64,000 bases of DNA, taken from the NCBI GenBank assembly GCA_025093985.1, contig JACAAK010000006.1, positions 434,001 through 498,000 on the forward strand. Direction: 5' to 3'. The translations under genes and the position numbers were made by a program. Source of the DNA: Calvatia gigantea (Eukaryota > Basidiomycota > Agaricomycetes > Agaricales > Lycoperdaceae). Below are positions 20,675 to 33,023 of the stretch, piece by piece (the first letter of the stretch is position 1; each line of letters begins with the position of its first letter). The notes below the pieces were generated by a model, which was not told where the DNA came from, did no database searches, and saw nothing but the letters and a program-made list of their open reading frames with translations.

Positions 20675-21730
20675 TTTTTGCCGCGACCTGTTCTTCGTCG
20701 TTACGCGCTTTATATGGCGTTGATTCGGGATGCCGCAACCGGAGACCTTCCTTCAAGTTGTCAGGTATCACCAAAAATAGACGAAGCGTCTCGCATCAAC
20801 TTCTTCTTCCCCGCTCCTCTCACGACTCGCGGGTGACTTGTAATTCGCACAGATGGCCGATGTCCAGATCCGCTCCTTGGTTCACGCCACACGCTCCGCG
20901 CTTTCAAAAGTAACTAGCGACTTGATAGTTTTCTTCGGATGTGAACGCTTTAGTTACGCCAGTTTGGCCCTTTCACCCGTGCAAAGCTGCGCCGGATGAG
21001 CGACCTTTGGCACTGCTCCGTGTTTGGAGACACATTTATTCAGGGCATTCCCGGTCCCTCACCTTTGATCATGGAAACTTGCACCGCCGCAAGGGACATG
21101 TAACATGGACATCATTTCTAAGCGACATGTTGTTGTTGCTATCCGTCCGTCAGGTTTAGTTTCCCGTTCTCCTTTATTCTCGAGTGACACCTCGTCCGAG
21201 CCGAACTGAAATGTTAAGAAATTTTGGTATATGGAGGATCCACGTGGGCTTCGCGTATCCGTTGTAACCATGCAATTCCTCGGGGTCCATCTGACTAAAT
21301 CATGCGCGATGCCACGCTTCAATATCAATCCCGCTGGCAGGTATTTGATAGAAGTTGTACCTTCCCCGCGCAAGTGAACCATCAACGAAAAGAATCGCTG
21401 ATGTCTACCTACTGGACGGATAAACAATTGTGGCCCGTACAGTTCTCAAATCAGCGACCATCAGAGTGGGTGTTTCATGCACACCCCTATCAAGTTTGTT
21501 GACACCCTGGATGCCGGAGCCATGTCCCATATTCGGACGTGTTGCTGGTTTAGTCGCAACTGAGCCAGAGCACAAGGTTGAAAAGAAAGCGCCTGATTTT
21601 ACCTTGCTGATTGTATACATATCATTCAGCAATTTGGTCAGCATCAGCTGCGAGGTTCGGGGTATCCGAAACACCTCATCAAAGAAGTGCTTGATGCACA
21701 ACAATAGTATGTTACATTTTTGTTACAGTC
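20675..21730. other. Spacer with only weak open frames
   Basis: Frames of 60-122 codons occur on both strands but overlap one another and show no family pattern. Part of it should be the O-methyltransferase promoter. A minus-strand frame at 21405-21704 could be a terminal exon of the broken DUF7223-like gene, but I cannot support this. Confidence 0.4.
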
Positions 21731-21741
21731 AGGATCAGTCA

Positions 21742-23160
21742 TCACGGTCTTCTGGTCTTCTTTTCAAATGAGGTTGGTGAGGGATTGGGAGTTGACAGCT
21801 GGGCAAGAGAGTGCACGAGGAAGGGTCTCTCGAGACTCGACAAGAGCGCCAAGCTCGGAGCGTTTGGCAGTACCGTAACACCTCTAAATACATTATCAAT
21901 GAGCGAGATATTTCCAAAGGGGAAACATCCCAAACTCACATTGAAAATATCCCAATTGGTGTTATATAAAGCGATCGTAGTTGACTTATCAAACAGGCCG
22001 AAGAAGGAAGCATCGGCGCCGGCGTAGATGTTGAGACCAGCATTGACGTCTACACAGCCGAAAATGGTATTGGTGGGACCGGCGTTAAGAGTCAACGTCG
22101 AAGAGACAGTCGCGTCGATCACGAGGGACATTGGCCGAGGCAGCTCCCGCAATGGCATCGATGCCAACATCAATCCTGGGTTGAACGTGGGCCGTGAAGG
22201 TTGCGCGGGATGCCAGGGTTGGGTTGACGGAAAGCGAGAGGGCTAGCAACAATCAGGGGTCTGAGGCGTGAGCGATACAAACGGGACACACCACTATCGC
22301 CTCGAGATACACCAACGCCGGATTGAATGGAAGACTTAGGGAAGAAGAGTTTGGCATTGCTAAGAGTATACACCAAATTGACATTGACGTTGACATCGAT
22401 ATCGAGCGCCGCTGTTGCTTGGCCGTTAACCTTGAAAACTGGTCCAAGGGTGAGGATACTTGTGCCAATGGTTAGGGACCTTCCTCTGAGGTTGAAGAGA
22501 AAACTAGGTATTCACCCAGGCCAGTCAAGTCCAGGAAGGCCGACAGAGTATATCTCCTTCGCACTCGAATCTGCACTACACTGGGAGTAATAACGATGGT
22601 TTGGTCCAAGCAACTTTCTACAAGAAAAATCTGATAAAACTCCCGGAAGCAGAAGCAACCAAGGAGAATTGTCCGTCGAAATCGGCGTTCAAGGCAGCAA
22701 ATACACCGAATTCGGTCAGGTCGGGCGGGATGATCATTCCAACAGCGGCAACACCAATGGTGGCCACAGCGTTGGCTGTCGCGTGGAGATCACCACGGAC
22801 ACCTGCAGTGTAAGCCGGCCACCCATTACCAGCAGGGCAGGAAATGGCATAATTGAACAAGTTATAGGACTTATCAACGTTAATGAGGGGATGTCTGTAC
22901 TGTCGGAAAGATTAAATTTGTTGAAGTCTAACGGGGCGGTAAGGTCAGGAAACGGAGGGATGGTTTTCAACGAAAGTTTACCGTTGAGTTCATCCTCCAG
23001 GATGGAACGCACGATCCTTAGGGTGCCTTGAGGACCTCCCGAGTGGGCGGGTAGATCATAGGAACACCGGCCGTCAAAACTTGCTCCAGTCATTGAGAGC
23101 TAGAGCGGTGGGCACCAGGGAAGTCAAGAAAAGCAGCTTTTCTTACAGAACATATCAGAA
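21742..23160 (-). pseudogene. Secreted DUF7223-like protein, broken
   Basis: Reading from 23160 leftwards: a signal-peptide-like stretch LLFLTSLVPTALALNDWSKF ends in a stop, and a neighbouring frame continues FDGRCSYDLPAHSGGPQGTL. The long central domain normally found here is absent. Then come ISCPAGNGWPAYTAGV, NAVATIGVAAVGMIIPP, LTEFGVFAALNADFDGQF and LDIDVNVNVNLVYTLSNAKL. After frame changes follow NPTLASRATFTAHVQPRIDV, FGCVDVNAGLNIYAGADAS and FFGLFDKSTTIALYNTNWD. The order matches a basidiomycete family of secreted proteins of unknown function. At least three frame changes or stops and one large internal loss make a working product unlikely. Confidence 0.65.
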
Positions 23161-24720
23161 AGCTCCTCGGAGGACAGAGAGGATGGGAGACTAGGTTCGC
23201 AATGGGCCGTCAATTTAAGAGAAATTCAGCGAATATCTCTAAAGAGGCAATGTCTACTTGCTCACGAAGCGCTAACGCGTAGCAATAATCGCGTTGGTGA
23301 AACATGAATCGGATAACCATCCCAGACTTTTAGTTTGACGCCTGGCCAAGGAACACCGCATACTCGATGATACTTGGCGTATCTTGCGAAGATAAGACAT
23401 AATCGATGGTGGGTCAAAGGTAATAAACTTCGTGTTTCATAGAACCTTGTGACCGCTCAGTTCTCTTGAAGTCGACACTTGAGATGGAGGGTAGAACGGC
23501 TGGACACAAAATATTCGATCACAGTGGCTTGGCATGGGACATGTAATTTGTTGTGCGGGGGTTCGTTGGTTAGGGACGCTCTTTGCACATGGCACATTAA
23601 TTGTCTGTGAATCTCTTCAAAAGATAGGACTTCAGGAAGCGCAAAGGCTGCCGCACGATAGATGAGATAACGCGACAGTTGTGCTGTGAATGGAAAACAA
23701 CCACAGATCTTTCAAACACGCATTGGCCAGTCGGAGAGTTAAAATTCTTCGATATCACGTCCCGTTGTGCGATATGTAAGCGAAATCGTCCCTAAACGCG
23801 TGTGGAAGGAATGTGATTGCGATGCGTCACCAAAGGTGCTGAATCCGTTCTAGTCTACCAACGAGAGTCTCCTCATTTTTATTCAGTGACTAGGTGACGA
23901 ACGGCGTAAGCGTTAGCTAAAGCAGTGGCGACTCGAACCTTAGAAGCATCGACTTACTGAACATTCGGAGTCGGCTCAAGTGACTGCATGATACTACAAA
24001 TACTAGGTCGAATTCCCCTCTTTCCTACATTCCACGCGACCCACTGAGCCCCAGGGTACCCATAGGAGTATGACGAACCGCCACCTGAGTTTTCCGCGAT
24101 AGCCAGCGGGAAAAGCCTTTGTCGTTCTTGAGTATAATGTCCCACAGTCGGCTATTCAAGGGGGAGTAAATTTAGCAGGTTGATTGACCGTGGGAATTAT
24201 ATGTTGTGGGGGAAAAACTGGGGAAGATAAGATTTTTTTCGATGGGGCTATTTGGCTTTCCACTGCTGCCGGGAGGGTTTTGTTTCTTTTTATCCGGGTA
24301 CCCACTAAAACCCCATAAATCTTGGGCCATTCTATCAAGAGTGTCCTATCTTCTTTGTCCATTGCACCGCACCATGTTTCTTTCAGCTTTTTTTATCTAA
24401 GGATTTTCTTACATTTCCTCTCGTTCGTGTGTGTACGGCTCATCCATGATCGTGGGTATAGTTTGTGCTTAGGCTGGCCAACTACTCGGTACTTTCTGAG
24501 CCATTTGCAGGGGGGAAGATAAGATTAGATGGTGTTTAATTGTTTGTTGTTGCTTGGCCAGCGATCATTAGCACACGAAACCGAACCTGGTCCAGAACGA
24601 ACTACCGAGTCGCCTTGACTCTTCGCAATTTCATATCCTATCTCCAAGTAGTTTACTTACTCGCAGTTATACCCAGCACCTCTTTCCCCATTCCTGTAAC
24701 GCAAATCCGTTTATTCAGCT
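23161..24720. other. 1.5-kb spacer upstream of HYM1
   Basis: No gene recognised. Open frames are under 80 codons. The part near 24540-24720 is pyrimidine-rich and probably the HYM1 promoter and 5' UTR. Confidence 0.5.
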
Positions 24721-26113
24721 ATGAATTTCTTCAAGACAAAACCACGAACACCACCAGATCTCGTCCGTGGATTGCGTGATTCAATATTGCGCTTGGAATC
24801 AAGTGCACCCGGGGGAGAGACAAGGAGAAAGGTGCGCTTTCAACAGAAATTACCGGAATGGGAACCCGAAGTACTCATGATCTCATGCCAGGCGAGCGAC
24901 GATATCTCCAAGAACCTCCAGCAGATTAAGGCTATTCTACTCGGAGACACTGGTGCGCCGACTTTTCGCCCTCTTCCTACAAATCACTGAGATCCAATAT
25001 CAACATTCTGCTAATTGTACCCCAGACGGAACACCGGAGCTCACCGCTCAACTTTCGCAGGAGTTCTACAACACTGATCTCCTTTACCTTCTTCTCGTAC
25101 ACATCTCACGGTTCGAGTTTGAGGCACGAAAGGACGTCGTGCAAACATTCAATAACCTTTTACGACGACAAATCGGCTCTCGATGGCCAACGGTGGACCA
25201 TATTGCGGGACGACCTGATATCATCTTCGCTGCTCTGGCTGGCTACGAAAATGAAGAGGTGGCCCTCAATACCGGCATGATTCTCAAAGAGATGTTGCGT
25301 CATGAACAGCTTTGTAAGATCCTTCTTTACTCCGACCAGTACGTCTTCCGGTCCCCCTTGACCCGCCTTGCAACCTAACTTAGGAAATTTCCCCTTTAAC
25401 ACAGGTTTTACAAATTCCCGCATTACATCGAAACGACCACATTCGGCATTTCCTGCGATGCATTCGCGAATCTCAAGGAGACTCTCACGAGACATAAACC
25501 CATGGTCGCCGAGTACTTAGACAAGAACTATGACCGCGTGCGCCTATTCTTGCCTATTAGCATTATGACTGACTCAATGATCCTCGTTTCCCAATCAGTT
25601 CTTTTCTTCCTTTACAACGCTTATTTTGTCCACTAACTACGTCACCAAACGTCAATCTCTCAAACTACTCGGCGAGATTCTTCTGGACCGGGCCAATTTC
25701 AACGTGATGACGCGCTACATCGCTAATGAGGGCAACCTCAAAATGATGATGAATTTGCTAAGGGACAAGAGCAAAAACATCCAGTTTGAAGCGTTCCACG
25801 TCTTCAAGGTCCGTACTCCCTTGGCCGGTCGGCTCATCATGACTCCGATTGACATCTGTCTTGCACGCGCCCAGGTATTCGTTGCGAACCCGAAGAAGCC
25901 GCCGCAGATTGAAACCATTCTACGACGGAACAAGGAAAAGCTGTTAGTGTTCCTAAAGAACTTCCACAATGATAAAGAAGGTGAGTTATGTTTATCTCTA
26001 CTGCACGAGATCCAACCGCGTGCTCACTTCCCACCTTCTACTTGGATCCATCATCAGATGAGCAATTCACAGACGAGAAACAGTTCTTGATTGTCCAAAT
26101 CCAAGGACTATGA
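24721..26113 (+). CDS. HYM1: Mo25/Hym1 scaffold protein (RAM / MOR signalling)
   Basis: Start [20 protein letters not shown], the signature N-terminus of the Mo25 family. Exons then give [19 protein letters not shown], a GTGCGC-donor intron, [100 protein letters not shown], and [20 protein letters not shown]. The gene closes with [35 protein letters not shown] and a short final exon ending [10 protein letters not shown]. Mo25/Hym1 proteins are armadillo-like and activate GCK/STE20-type kinases controlling polarity and cell separation. Length and order are typical and all joins are in frame. Confidence 0.9.
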
Positions 26114-28146
26114 TATCACATACGCTCATGCCGGATGTCACAATGACCCGGGCAGGTTATGTCTGTTGGTGACAATCCTGCTTTTACTGATCTGTTTCCC
26201 TTATTCCACAAAATCATCTCATACACCCTACTATACTTCTGTCTCTAATATCCTATCTTGATACTGGGGACTTGCTGCACCTGACACAACCAGTGCAACA
26301 TTTGAACTTCCCCTTTTTGGAAGACTCTTTCACTTGTCATTATTCATATCATTCATTTTTCTTAAATAGTCATCTCTCCTGTCCACGGATTCTGCAGATT
26401 CTGCCCTAGCGTGTTGTCATGTAATATTCCCCTTGTAACAGTATCATAAAAAATTTACTACCAAAGATTTGCAAGATTCACACACTCAATTTCTTATAAA
26501 AATCTAAACCAGTTACATTCTCAAATCTTTCCATGAAACATCATGAACAAACACATGTATTTATTTTAGTGTACAAAATGAATAGGAATATCCATCAGAC
26601 AAACGCTCATCTCGCTGACAAGTCCTTCCAAAAGCTCATAGGAGCCGCAAGGAAAACAAACAAGCCAAAACGTCCTCGAGGCCTCCGCCGCGAAAGCAGA
26701 GGCCAATGTTCTCGGTTATGACGAGAGAGCGCGGATGTCATCGATTGGATATGAAGGATGCGGCATTTGTAAAAATGCGGAACTCGGTCAGTTTCTGTAA
26801 ACAGATCCTGTTCGAGTATGTTCTAAGGGGCAGCTGATGGGGGACGCCAGGTTTATATAGAAGCGCTGTATGGTCCGTGCACAGGGTGTCATGTGAGGCC
26901 CTGAAGATTCGTGGATTGGTTGAGGGCGGGTCGAGAGCGCATGAATTTCCCAACCAAAGGCCGAAGCGCCGACCAGGAACGTCTTTCTACCCTACACAAA
27001 TAAACCAGTGTGACACGGGAGCTTTAAGAATGGTAAGTATCCACATAAAAACAACTACATTCCGTCTGAGTTATGCCCGAAGGTTTGGCGCCACCTGAGC
27101 TTATGTACCATTTACGAAACTGACCGCAACATTAATGACGTACAAGTCCGTGGCCCGAACCAAGGCGGCGGAACGTCCAGATCCACCGGAAGGCGACAGA
27201 AACTCCGATTGGACTCTCGAACGAGCGGTCATCATCACATTCAAGGGAGGGGTATCAACTTCAAGGACTTCAAAGCAAGGATCAAATTTGAAATCTCGGG
27301 CGCGATATCTGTGGTTGGGCACGAAAATAATGAGGTACGAAGCACCCATTTGAACACGACGCTGGGCCGCATTGGACAGTACCTCTCGCGCCGCAAACCT
27401 CAAGCTTTCCCGAGGAATACTTTAACCAAGGCGTTTAAATGGAACGACCCAACCTATGATTTAGTGGGTAATCAGCGATCACCAAGTCCACTGTGTCCCG
27501 CACTCAAGCAACTATACTGTTTAGGGCCATTATCAGGGGGGCAATCAGTCACCCACCACGATAATGTATCAACGACAAGTGGTGAAATGTCAGAGCATTA
27601 ATGAGAAATGAACTGTGCTGGGCACGGATTCTCAATGATCAGTTATAACTTGTTGCCCGGGAGCGTCAGCATGATGACCGCAGGCTTTCAATCGCCCCCC
27701 GGGCAATTTAATTTCCAAGTACGTACGCGATACTTATACCTAGGAATCGAGTTACCTACCCGGATATACGCCCTGTGATTGATCTAGGGAAGCCCGTGTC
27801 CCTCCAACCTTGCAAAACTTCAATTTACCGCCGACAATCCAATGTCACCGATCAGACTACGTCGGACATGACGACGATCTTAATTAGACCATTCTTACCC
27901 AGCAGTGGACCCCAGTTTGCTGCGCAACTACAACAGTCGAGCTTAACAGTCACGGCGGCCTAACGATTTCCGGGTGATGTGGGAGAAACAAAAAAAGTAG
28001 GAAGATAAACTGAAAGTCTAAACGGACCGGGGCAGGAAATTTTGGTGTCAACGAACATGTGCTGACATCGTGGCAAAGTCCAGCATTGCAGGTTGTCTCT
28101 TATTCCGTGCAAAGATTTACATAACCCGATGGACATCTCCACCGCG
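26114..28146. other. 2-kb spacer, no recognised gene
   Basis: The AT-rich part to about 26.55 kb is presumably the HYM1 3' UTR and terminator. Several 60-130 codon frames at 26.5-27.6 kb overlap on opposite strands and show no domain. I could not chain them into a gene. Confidence 0.45.
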
Positions 28147-28455
28147 TTACACTACCACAGAGCCGTGTTCTAAAAGAAGAGGCTGACGAGAGCGAGAGGC
28201 ACGGATCAAGGATCTCAAATGGAAGGAGTACCCCCAAACTCCCGCCCGCAGCCTCTCGTGCTTTAGGGTCCGTTTAGTTTGCAATGTCTTTGTTGTCTTT
28301 TTGGCGCCCCCTTTGTATAAAGGAGTGACTACCTCAAGAGCCTGGCAAAAAGTTTGAATTTTGAAGCTGCCACCATCACCAGCAGCAGCCTTGTGGTCAA
28401 CAAGGAAGTTAATGAATGCATTTTCTTCCTCGAGGGCCCAGACAGCAATGCTCAT
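28147..28455 (-). pseudogene. Myb/SANT-like DNA-binding domain fragment
   Basis: The first half (LEEENAFINFLVDHKAAAG, DGGSFKIQTFCQALEVV) has the pattern of the Myb_DNA-bind_3-like domain of fungal and plant proteins: an E(E/D)xxAfIxFL..HK core followed by a GGxFK(x)xTF block. Normally a second half with GKSCQNKWxxLK and a Trp-rich helix follows. Here the frame continues as KTTKTLQTKRTL and then into sequence without that pattern. No further exon is evident, so it is probably a truncated copy. Confidence 0.5.
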
Positions 28456-28885
28456 AGTGGTAGTCGAAGTAAGAAAGGGTGCCGGGGTGCATTCGGAGCT
28501 CTACGGTGTATATACGAACAGTACATGAGGTGTAAACGTGCAGCAAAACACTTAACCATCGCTGAGTGCATGTAGGAAGTGCCATCAGTTGCCGTCGGCT
28601 GTGCTGATTTCCGTATATAGGTGCGTGGGAGACGCTAGTTCCTAGGAGGCATCACAAGCCGTCAGAAAGCAACGACTTTTCCTGTCAGTAAAAGTATATT
28701 GATGCAACGTCCAAGAGAGAAAGCTGGACTTGTACTAAATCATTGCACAATGCCGTCTGCCCCTACACGAGTTCATCATCTAAGTGAGGCACGATGGGAA
28801 AAAGTGAAATCGCGAAGCAAAGAATGGAAGATGAGCGAAGCGCACAGCTCTGAACCTAAGTGGAGTTTGAGAGTATTTAGAATGT

Positions 28886-30258
28886 TCAAATTTGGTGGAA
28901 TGAGATATCTTGAGACGGGAGAGGGTCGGTATCATTGTATTTCTTTACATCGAGTTGCCTCGTTCTCGAGCTAAATCCCATGACACTCGGTGTGCCGTGA
29001 GACGAGTATACATCTGGGGACCAATCAGGCATGACTTCGAGAGGGACAGAGTGGTTGAAGGTCCAGGTCTTGGTAAAGTGAACGCGGACGGTAATGAGGA
29101 CAAAGACAATGCCTTCATTAAGGTGTGTTTATGTTAGAAGGGCCATAGATCCACCGAAAGCAACGTCCTACCTATACTCGGGATCATAGCAGATTGGAGG
29201 ATGAACTGAGCGTTGCTTTTCAGTGGGTACAAGATTAAGAGGATGAGAAGTTGAATGGTGTAAATGGCTGCACTTTCGATGAGAATTCGGAGGATCCGGA
29301 TCAGACTCAGGTTGGAGGATGTGTCGATGACCCCATTTGCGGTGGAACTGCGGTGTTGAGTCCAAATTTTGAAAGCGATCATCCCTGTTGTGGCGACATT
29401 TTGAACAAAAGCGAGAGGGTATATGGTCCCAAGCCAAGATGAGACGACATTAAAGGACACTAGTTTGGGATGCGTGAACCAAACGAGGATCATTGTCTGA
29501 AATGCTACATGGGAGAAATCAGTGACGCAGAATAAAGCGTTTGCTATCACCGCTTACCGAATTCGAGCATCAGAAGAATTAGAGGAAGAGTGATGACCCA
29601 GTAGTTGTAGTTCCAGACCACCCAACAACGGTAAATCTAGGACCTGACGTCAATATCTACCAAGGAGGATTCGAACTGGATAATACGAACGACGAGTCCA
29701 TCCCCCAGCCAGGTCATTACGCACAACATAACACTGTGCATAGTCGTTTCCCAGTTACTGGCGTCCAGAAAGTATAATCCTGGTGCTTCTATTTGCCAGA
29801 CATATGCTCGCAACATCCGGTAAAGATTCAAGCCTATCACCCAGTAGACTCAGCGGTCGTCACTGAACGGTTCTGGATCACGTACCCACGTGGGCCGTTG
29901 AGAGAATGTACATCAGGAGCGTCATTATCGAGCAAACCTTCTACCACCTCATAAAGCCTAAGCCCGATCTTCGGATAAACTACACTCACCTGCTCGCAAG
30001 CTATGTTTTCTTCACGTTTTTTCACCACGATATAACTAGCCTCGAGGAAGAGGCAAGTATATACACCTGCCGCATTTTGCTCATCAAAAGATCCGATCAA
30101 AACAAACCGGAAAATATTGCACCATAGAGCAAAACCTAGTTAACCGTATCAGTTGAGGGTGCAGAAAAGAGGATGGAACACACCTCAGTCCAAACCGCGA
30201 CTATGTGCGCTACCTCCATCGAGAGCGTAGTATGTTGGTTCACCGATACCGCCAACAT
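28886..30258 (-). CDS. Fungal seven-transmembrane protein, second type
   Basis: The multi-exon gene starts MLAVSVNQHTTLSMEVAH. After an intron comes VLLYGAIFS and, via a GTTTGT-donor intron, GVYTCLFLEASYIVVKK. The next exons read CSIMTLLMYILSTAH, then WVIGLNLYRMLRAYV (GTACGT donor), FLDASNWETTMHSVMLCVM and GDGLVV. Then IYRCWVVWNYNYWVITLPL, a helix VSSWLGTIYPLAFVQNVATT, the third-loop segment KIWTQHRS and the long helix ILIESAAIYTIQLLILLIL. The end is VLITVRVHFTKTWTFNHSV and a hydrophilic tail. The GD(G/A)xx(I/V)YRCWVVW block and DxxxW loop are family hallmarks. Multi-pass membrane protein, role unknown. Frame is kept throughout with my joins. Confidence 0.75.
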
Positions 30259-31070
30259 GAAGGCGTGTCCATGAACTGGAACGGCGAGTAAGTGGAGTAA
30301 AGGGAAAATGTGAAGGTGCTAACTTAGTATTCCAACCTTTTCTATCCAGTCAGGATTGAGCACCTCCGAGAGCTGGTGGAGAAAGCTCAATGAAAATGAT
30401 ATAGATTATCCAGGGCAGCCGAAAAACGACATTTAAGCAGATGCTATTATTACGTTCTAAGAGCTACTGTCAGATTCATTGTCAGAAGTGGATAGTAGGT
30501 GGCTCGTGGCCACATGTGGGCCTGCCAAGGATGGATAGTGCTTGTCGGGTGCCCTAGCGCCACCTCAGGCCCCGTTATTCGGCGGTCACGACTTAACCAG
30601 CCGGACTTATCAATTGCATTGATTCATAAACCTGAATGTTTCCTACCCTTTCTGTCAACCCCTCCATAAGCACTAAAGAGGCCGAGATTTGGGATTTCTC
30701 CGCTTTCCACACCAGTGGATCGCCAGCTATACCCCTCTCCTTTTTTCTCAAAGCCCGATAAGCAGTTCAGCGCTAAACACCCAAAACACGCATGGGAGAG
30801 TGTGCAATAACGATAGTGCTAATACGCCTCACAGTCTGCCGTTCCTTGGGAGTTTGAAAGCGCCTCGGTGCCCTGCGGTGTACCGGCACTGGCAGGACTT
30901 TTGGACAACCACCTCATTTTTCGGCGCGTACCGACTCCATGAGTCTGTGTCATAATCAGCAAAATGCAATCCCCCAACAGGTTCATGCTCGAGGACGCGG
31001 GACCTCAAAATACCGCAAGTGACCTTTCGTCACTTCAATAACAATCCGGCGCTCGGGGCGGCTTCGACGT

Positions 31071-31165
31071 CATACTAACAGGCAATTGATTGTCATGATC
31101 ATCGGTTATCACACCAGTGAATTGGCGGCGCCCGACATACTAACAGGCAATTGATTGTCATGATC
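31071..31165. repeat. Short direct repeats (30 bp, two copies)
   Basis: CATACTAACAGGCAATTGAT followed by TGTCATGATC occurs at about 31071-31100 and again at 31136-31165. Between them lies CACCAGTGAATTGGCGGCGC plus CCGAC, which recurs at 31816-31840. These shared modules suggest remnants of one repeat family. Confidence 0.7.
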
Positions 31166-31831
31166 AATCCCCGACTCTGGGAAGCAAGAGGAGGGTTTTG
31201 CGGCGGGAAATGCTTCCATGTCTCTGTCAAATGATGTACAACGCGTGGGAGTTGCGGGCATGATCTCGGCATGGATTAAAGTGAAATGACATATGCGGCT
31301 GTGATTATGTTTTGGGTGAAAACTTATTACAATGCACCATTTTTCCGCTCCTGCATGCAACTTCCGTTTTCGCCTGTGAAACCTCCCTCTCCCTACAATT
31401 CTGCCCAATACTGGTGCTAGTGGCAAGAAAAATAAATAGAATAAAATAAAATAAAATAAAAATAAAAGGAAAAAGAGAGGGGAAGAAAACCAACTGTCCA
31501 GAACGACACTATGAACACCACTCACCGCGTACAATTCCACAAAGAGGTCGGGGCAGAGGAAGAAATCCAATTGGGCAACCTTGTTGCAGAACCCTGAAAA
31601 TCTCGTGTTGAAAATAGACTAGTTTAATAACTTGCTGGCAGCATAGAGCGCCTGGGAATTGGGAAAAGGGTAACTCCTGTGTTTTTTTTTACTATCACCA
31701 AATAAAATAAAATAAAGACAGCAAATTTACTACTGCCCAATATATTTGACCAAATTGTATATGTTTGGCTAACCCAGAGGATTGATGCTCCCAGCGCCGC
31801 TACGATCGGTTGTAACACCAGTGAATTGGCG

Positions 31832-31892
31832 GCGCCCGACGCGTAAAGTGTCCCCTTTACACCCTCAATCCGACTTTTCCTGCGTCGGGCGC
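31832..31892. repeat. Nested inverted repeat (11-bp GC-rich arms)
   Basis: GCGCCCGACGC (31832-31842) and GCGTCGGGCGC (31882-31892) are perfect reverse complements 39 bp apart. Inside is a second hairpin GTAAAG...CTTTAC (31843-31860). The right arm with its TTTTCCTGCG lead-in resembles 40066-40090 (TTTCCTGCATCGGACGCT). Could be a tiny MITE end or a folded non-coding element. Confidence 0.65.
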
Positions 31893-33023
31893 TCCCTAGC
31901 GAGATGTCCAGCGATTTTGGGGCTGGTTTCCGGCGCCCATTCCATAAGCTATTGTTAGCAACGTTATCAAGCTGTTCAGGCACACAGCTCTGACGCTCAT
32001 CATTACACCGTCGGAATCTCCTCCTGTGTAGAAACTGTACTTAAGTATCCAGCAGGACAAGACCGCGGATCCAGATACTCGTAAGCGGAATCGCGAGCTC
32101 TCAAAACTGTCGACATCTACAAAGTTGTTCTCCCATAATTGTACACTGTGATCACGACCTCGGCTTCTATATGCGTTCTTCACCTGAGCGACCACAATTC
32201 GGACACTCACTTCGCTGGATGAACAACTTCAGAGTCTCTCACTTTTCTAAGGTTTCTTCTCTCCGATCTGTGTGCGACTCATCCCAAGAAAAGTCAAGCC
32301 GAGTTAGAAGGGAAAAATTTGGGCTCTACCACTTTCGTAGAATTGGCGGGCTAGGGGGTTTATGAACTCAGATTAGATATCACTGCGGCCAGGTATTACT
32401 GGTGTGTTCTGTTTCAATGGCTGTATGACCTTGGAGTCTGCTGCGTTACATGACAGGGCGACGCTGACCGGTGTCGCCCCAGATCGTCCCTCCCCCATAA
32501 CTGCTTCCGTCATGGCGACAGGACCTCAGTCCACACAACCAATAGCGGCTCGGCTAGTGGATTTCTTTGCACGAGAGCCGCGAGAAGGTCTACATCACTG
32601 TGAAGGAAATAATCGTAATTTTTCCTCCCGACGCACTAGCTTTCACCTCTACATAATGCGTAATGGTTGAAACTTCAAGATGTCTGGCTGCATATTGGGA
32701 CGTCCGCCAACAATTGTCACTTCATGAGCCCATCAATCATTAATCAAGAAAAGACGGCCGACGTTGCCGCGGGAAACTCCGAAGGCATCACACTACAGGA
32801 GCGGAGAGAAATATTTCGTAAGCTCAATGTTAGTTACGCACTAAGCTGATACTTTGCACAACTTGGCCAGGAGATACGAAGCGTTCATGGGCGATTTAGA
32901 TGATATACGGTGAGTTACTTCGTAGCTGACACAAAAATCGGTAGTAACTCACCTTATTATTCTGGTTGCTCCACCGTGGATTGTTGAAGGAGTGTCCCTT
33001 CTTCCCTAGAAGATCTTGATGCC

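Larger units (their letters stand above)
30259..33000. other. Repeat-rich spacer
   Basis: Contains an A-rich AAAAT microsatellite (about 31430-31475, smaller tract at 31698-31715), duplicated 30-36 bp pieces, and a GC-rich inverted repeat (listed separately). No gene recognised. Near 32.72-32.85 kb a short frame with VAAGNSEGITLQERRE has a counterpart upstream of the third F-box copy (VAAGNSEDITPRS). It may be a former leader exon of the F-box unit. Confidence 0.5.

Noticed and set aside
26738..27601. Cluster of 70-130 codon frames on both strands
   Set aside because: They contradict each other and I could not match any to a family or build an exon chain.
31109..31570. 153-codon minus-strand frame with a Phe/Leu-rich stretch that looks like a membrane helix
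   Set aside because: The helix is translated from an AAAAT microsatellite and the remainder covers the direct repeats. No family resemblance.
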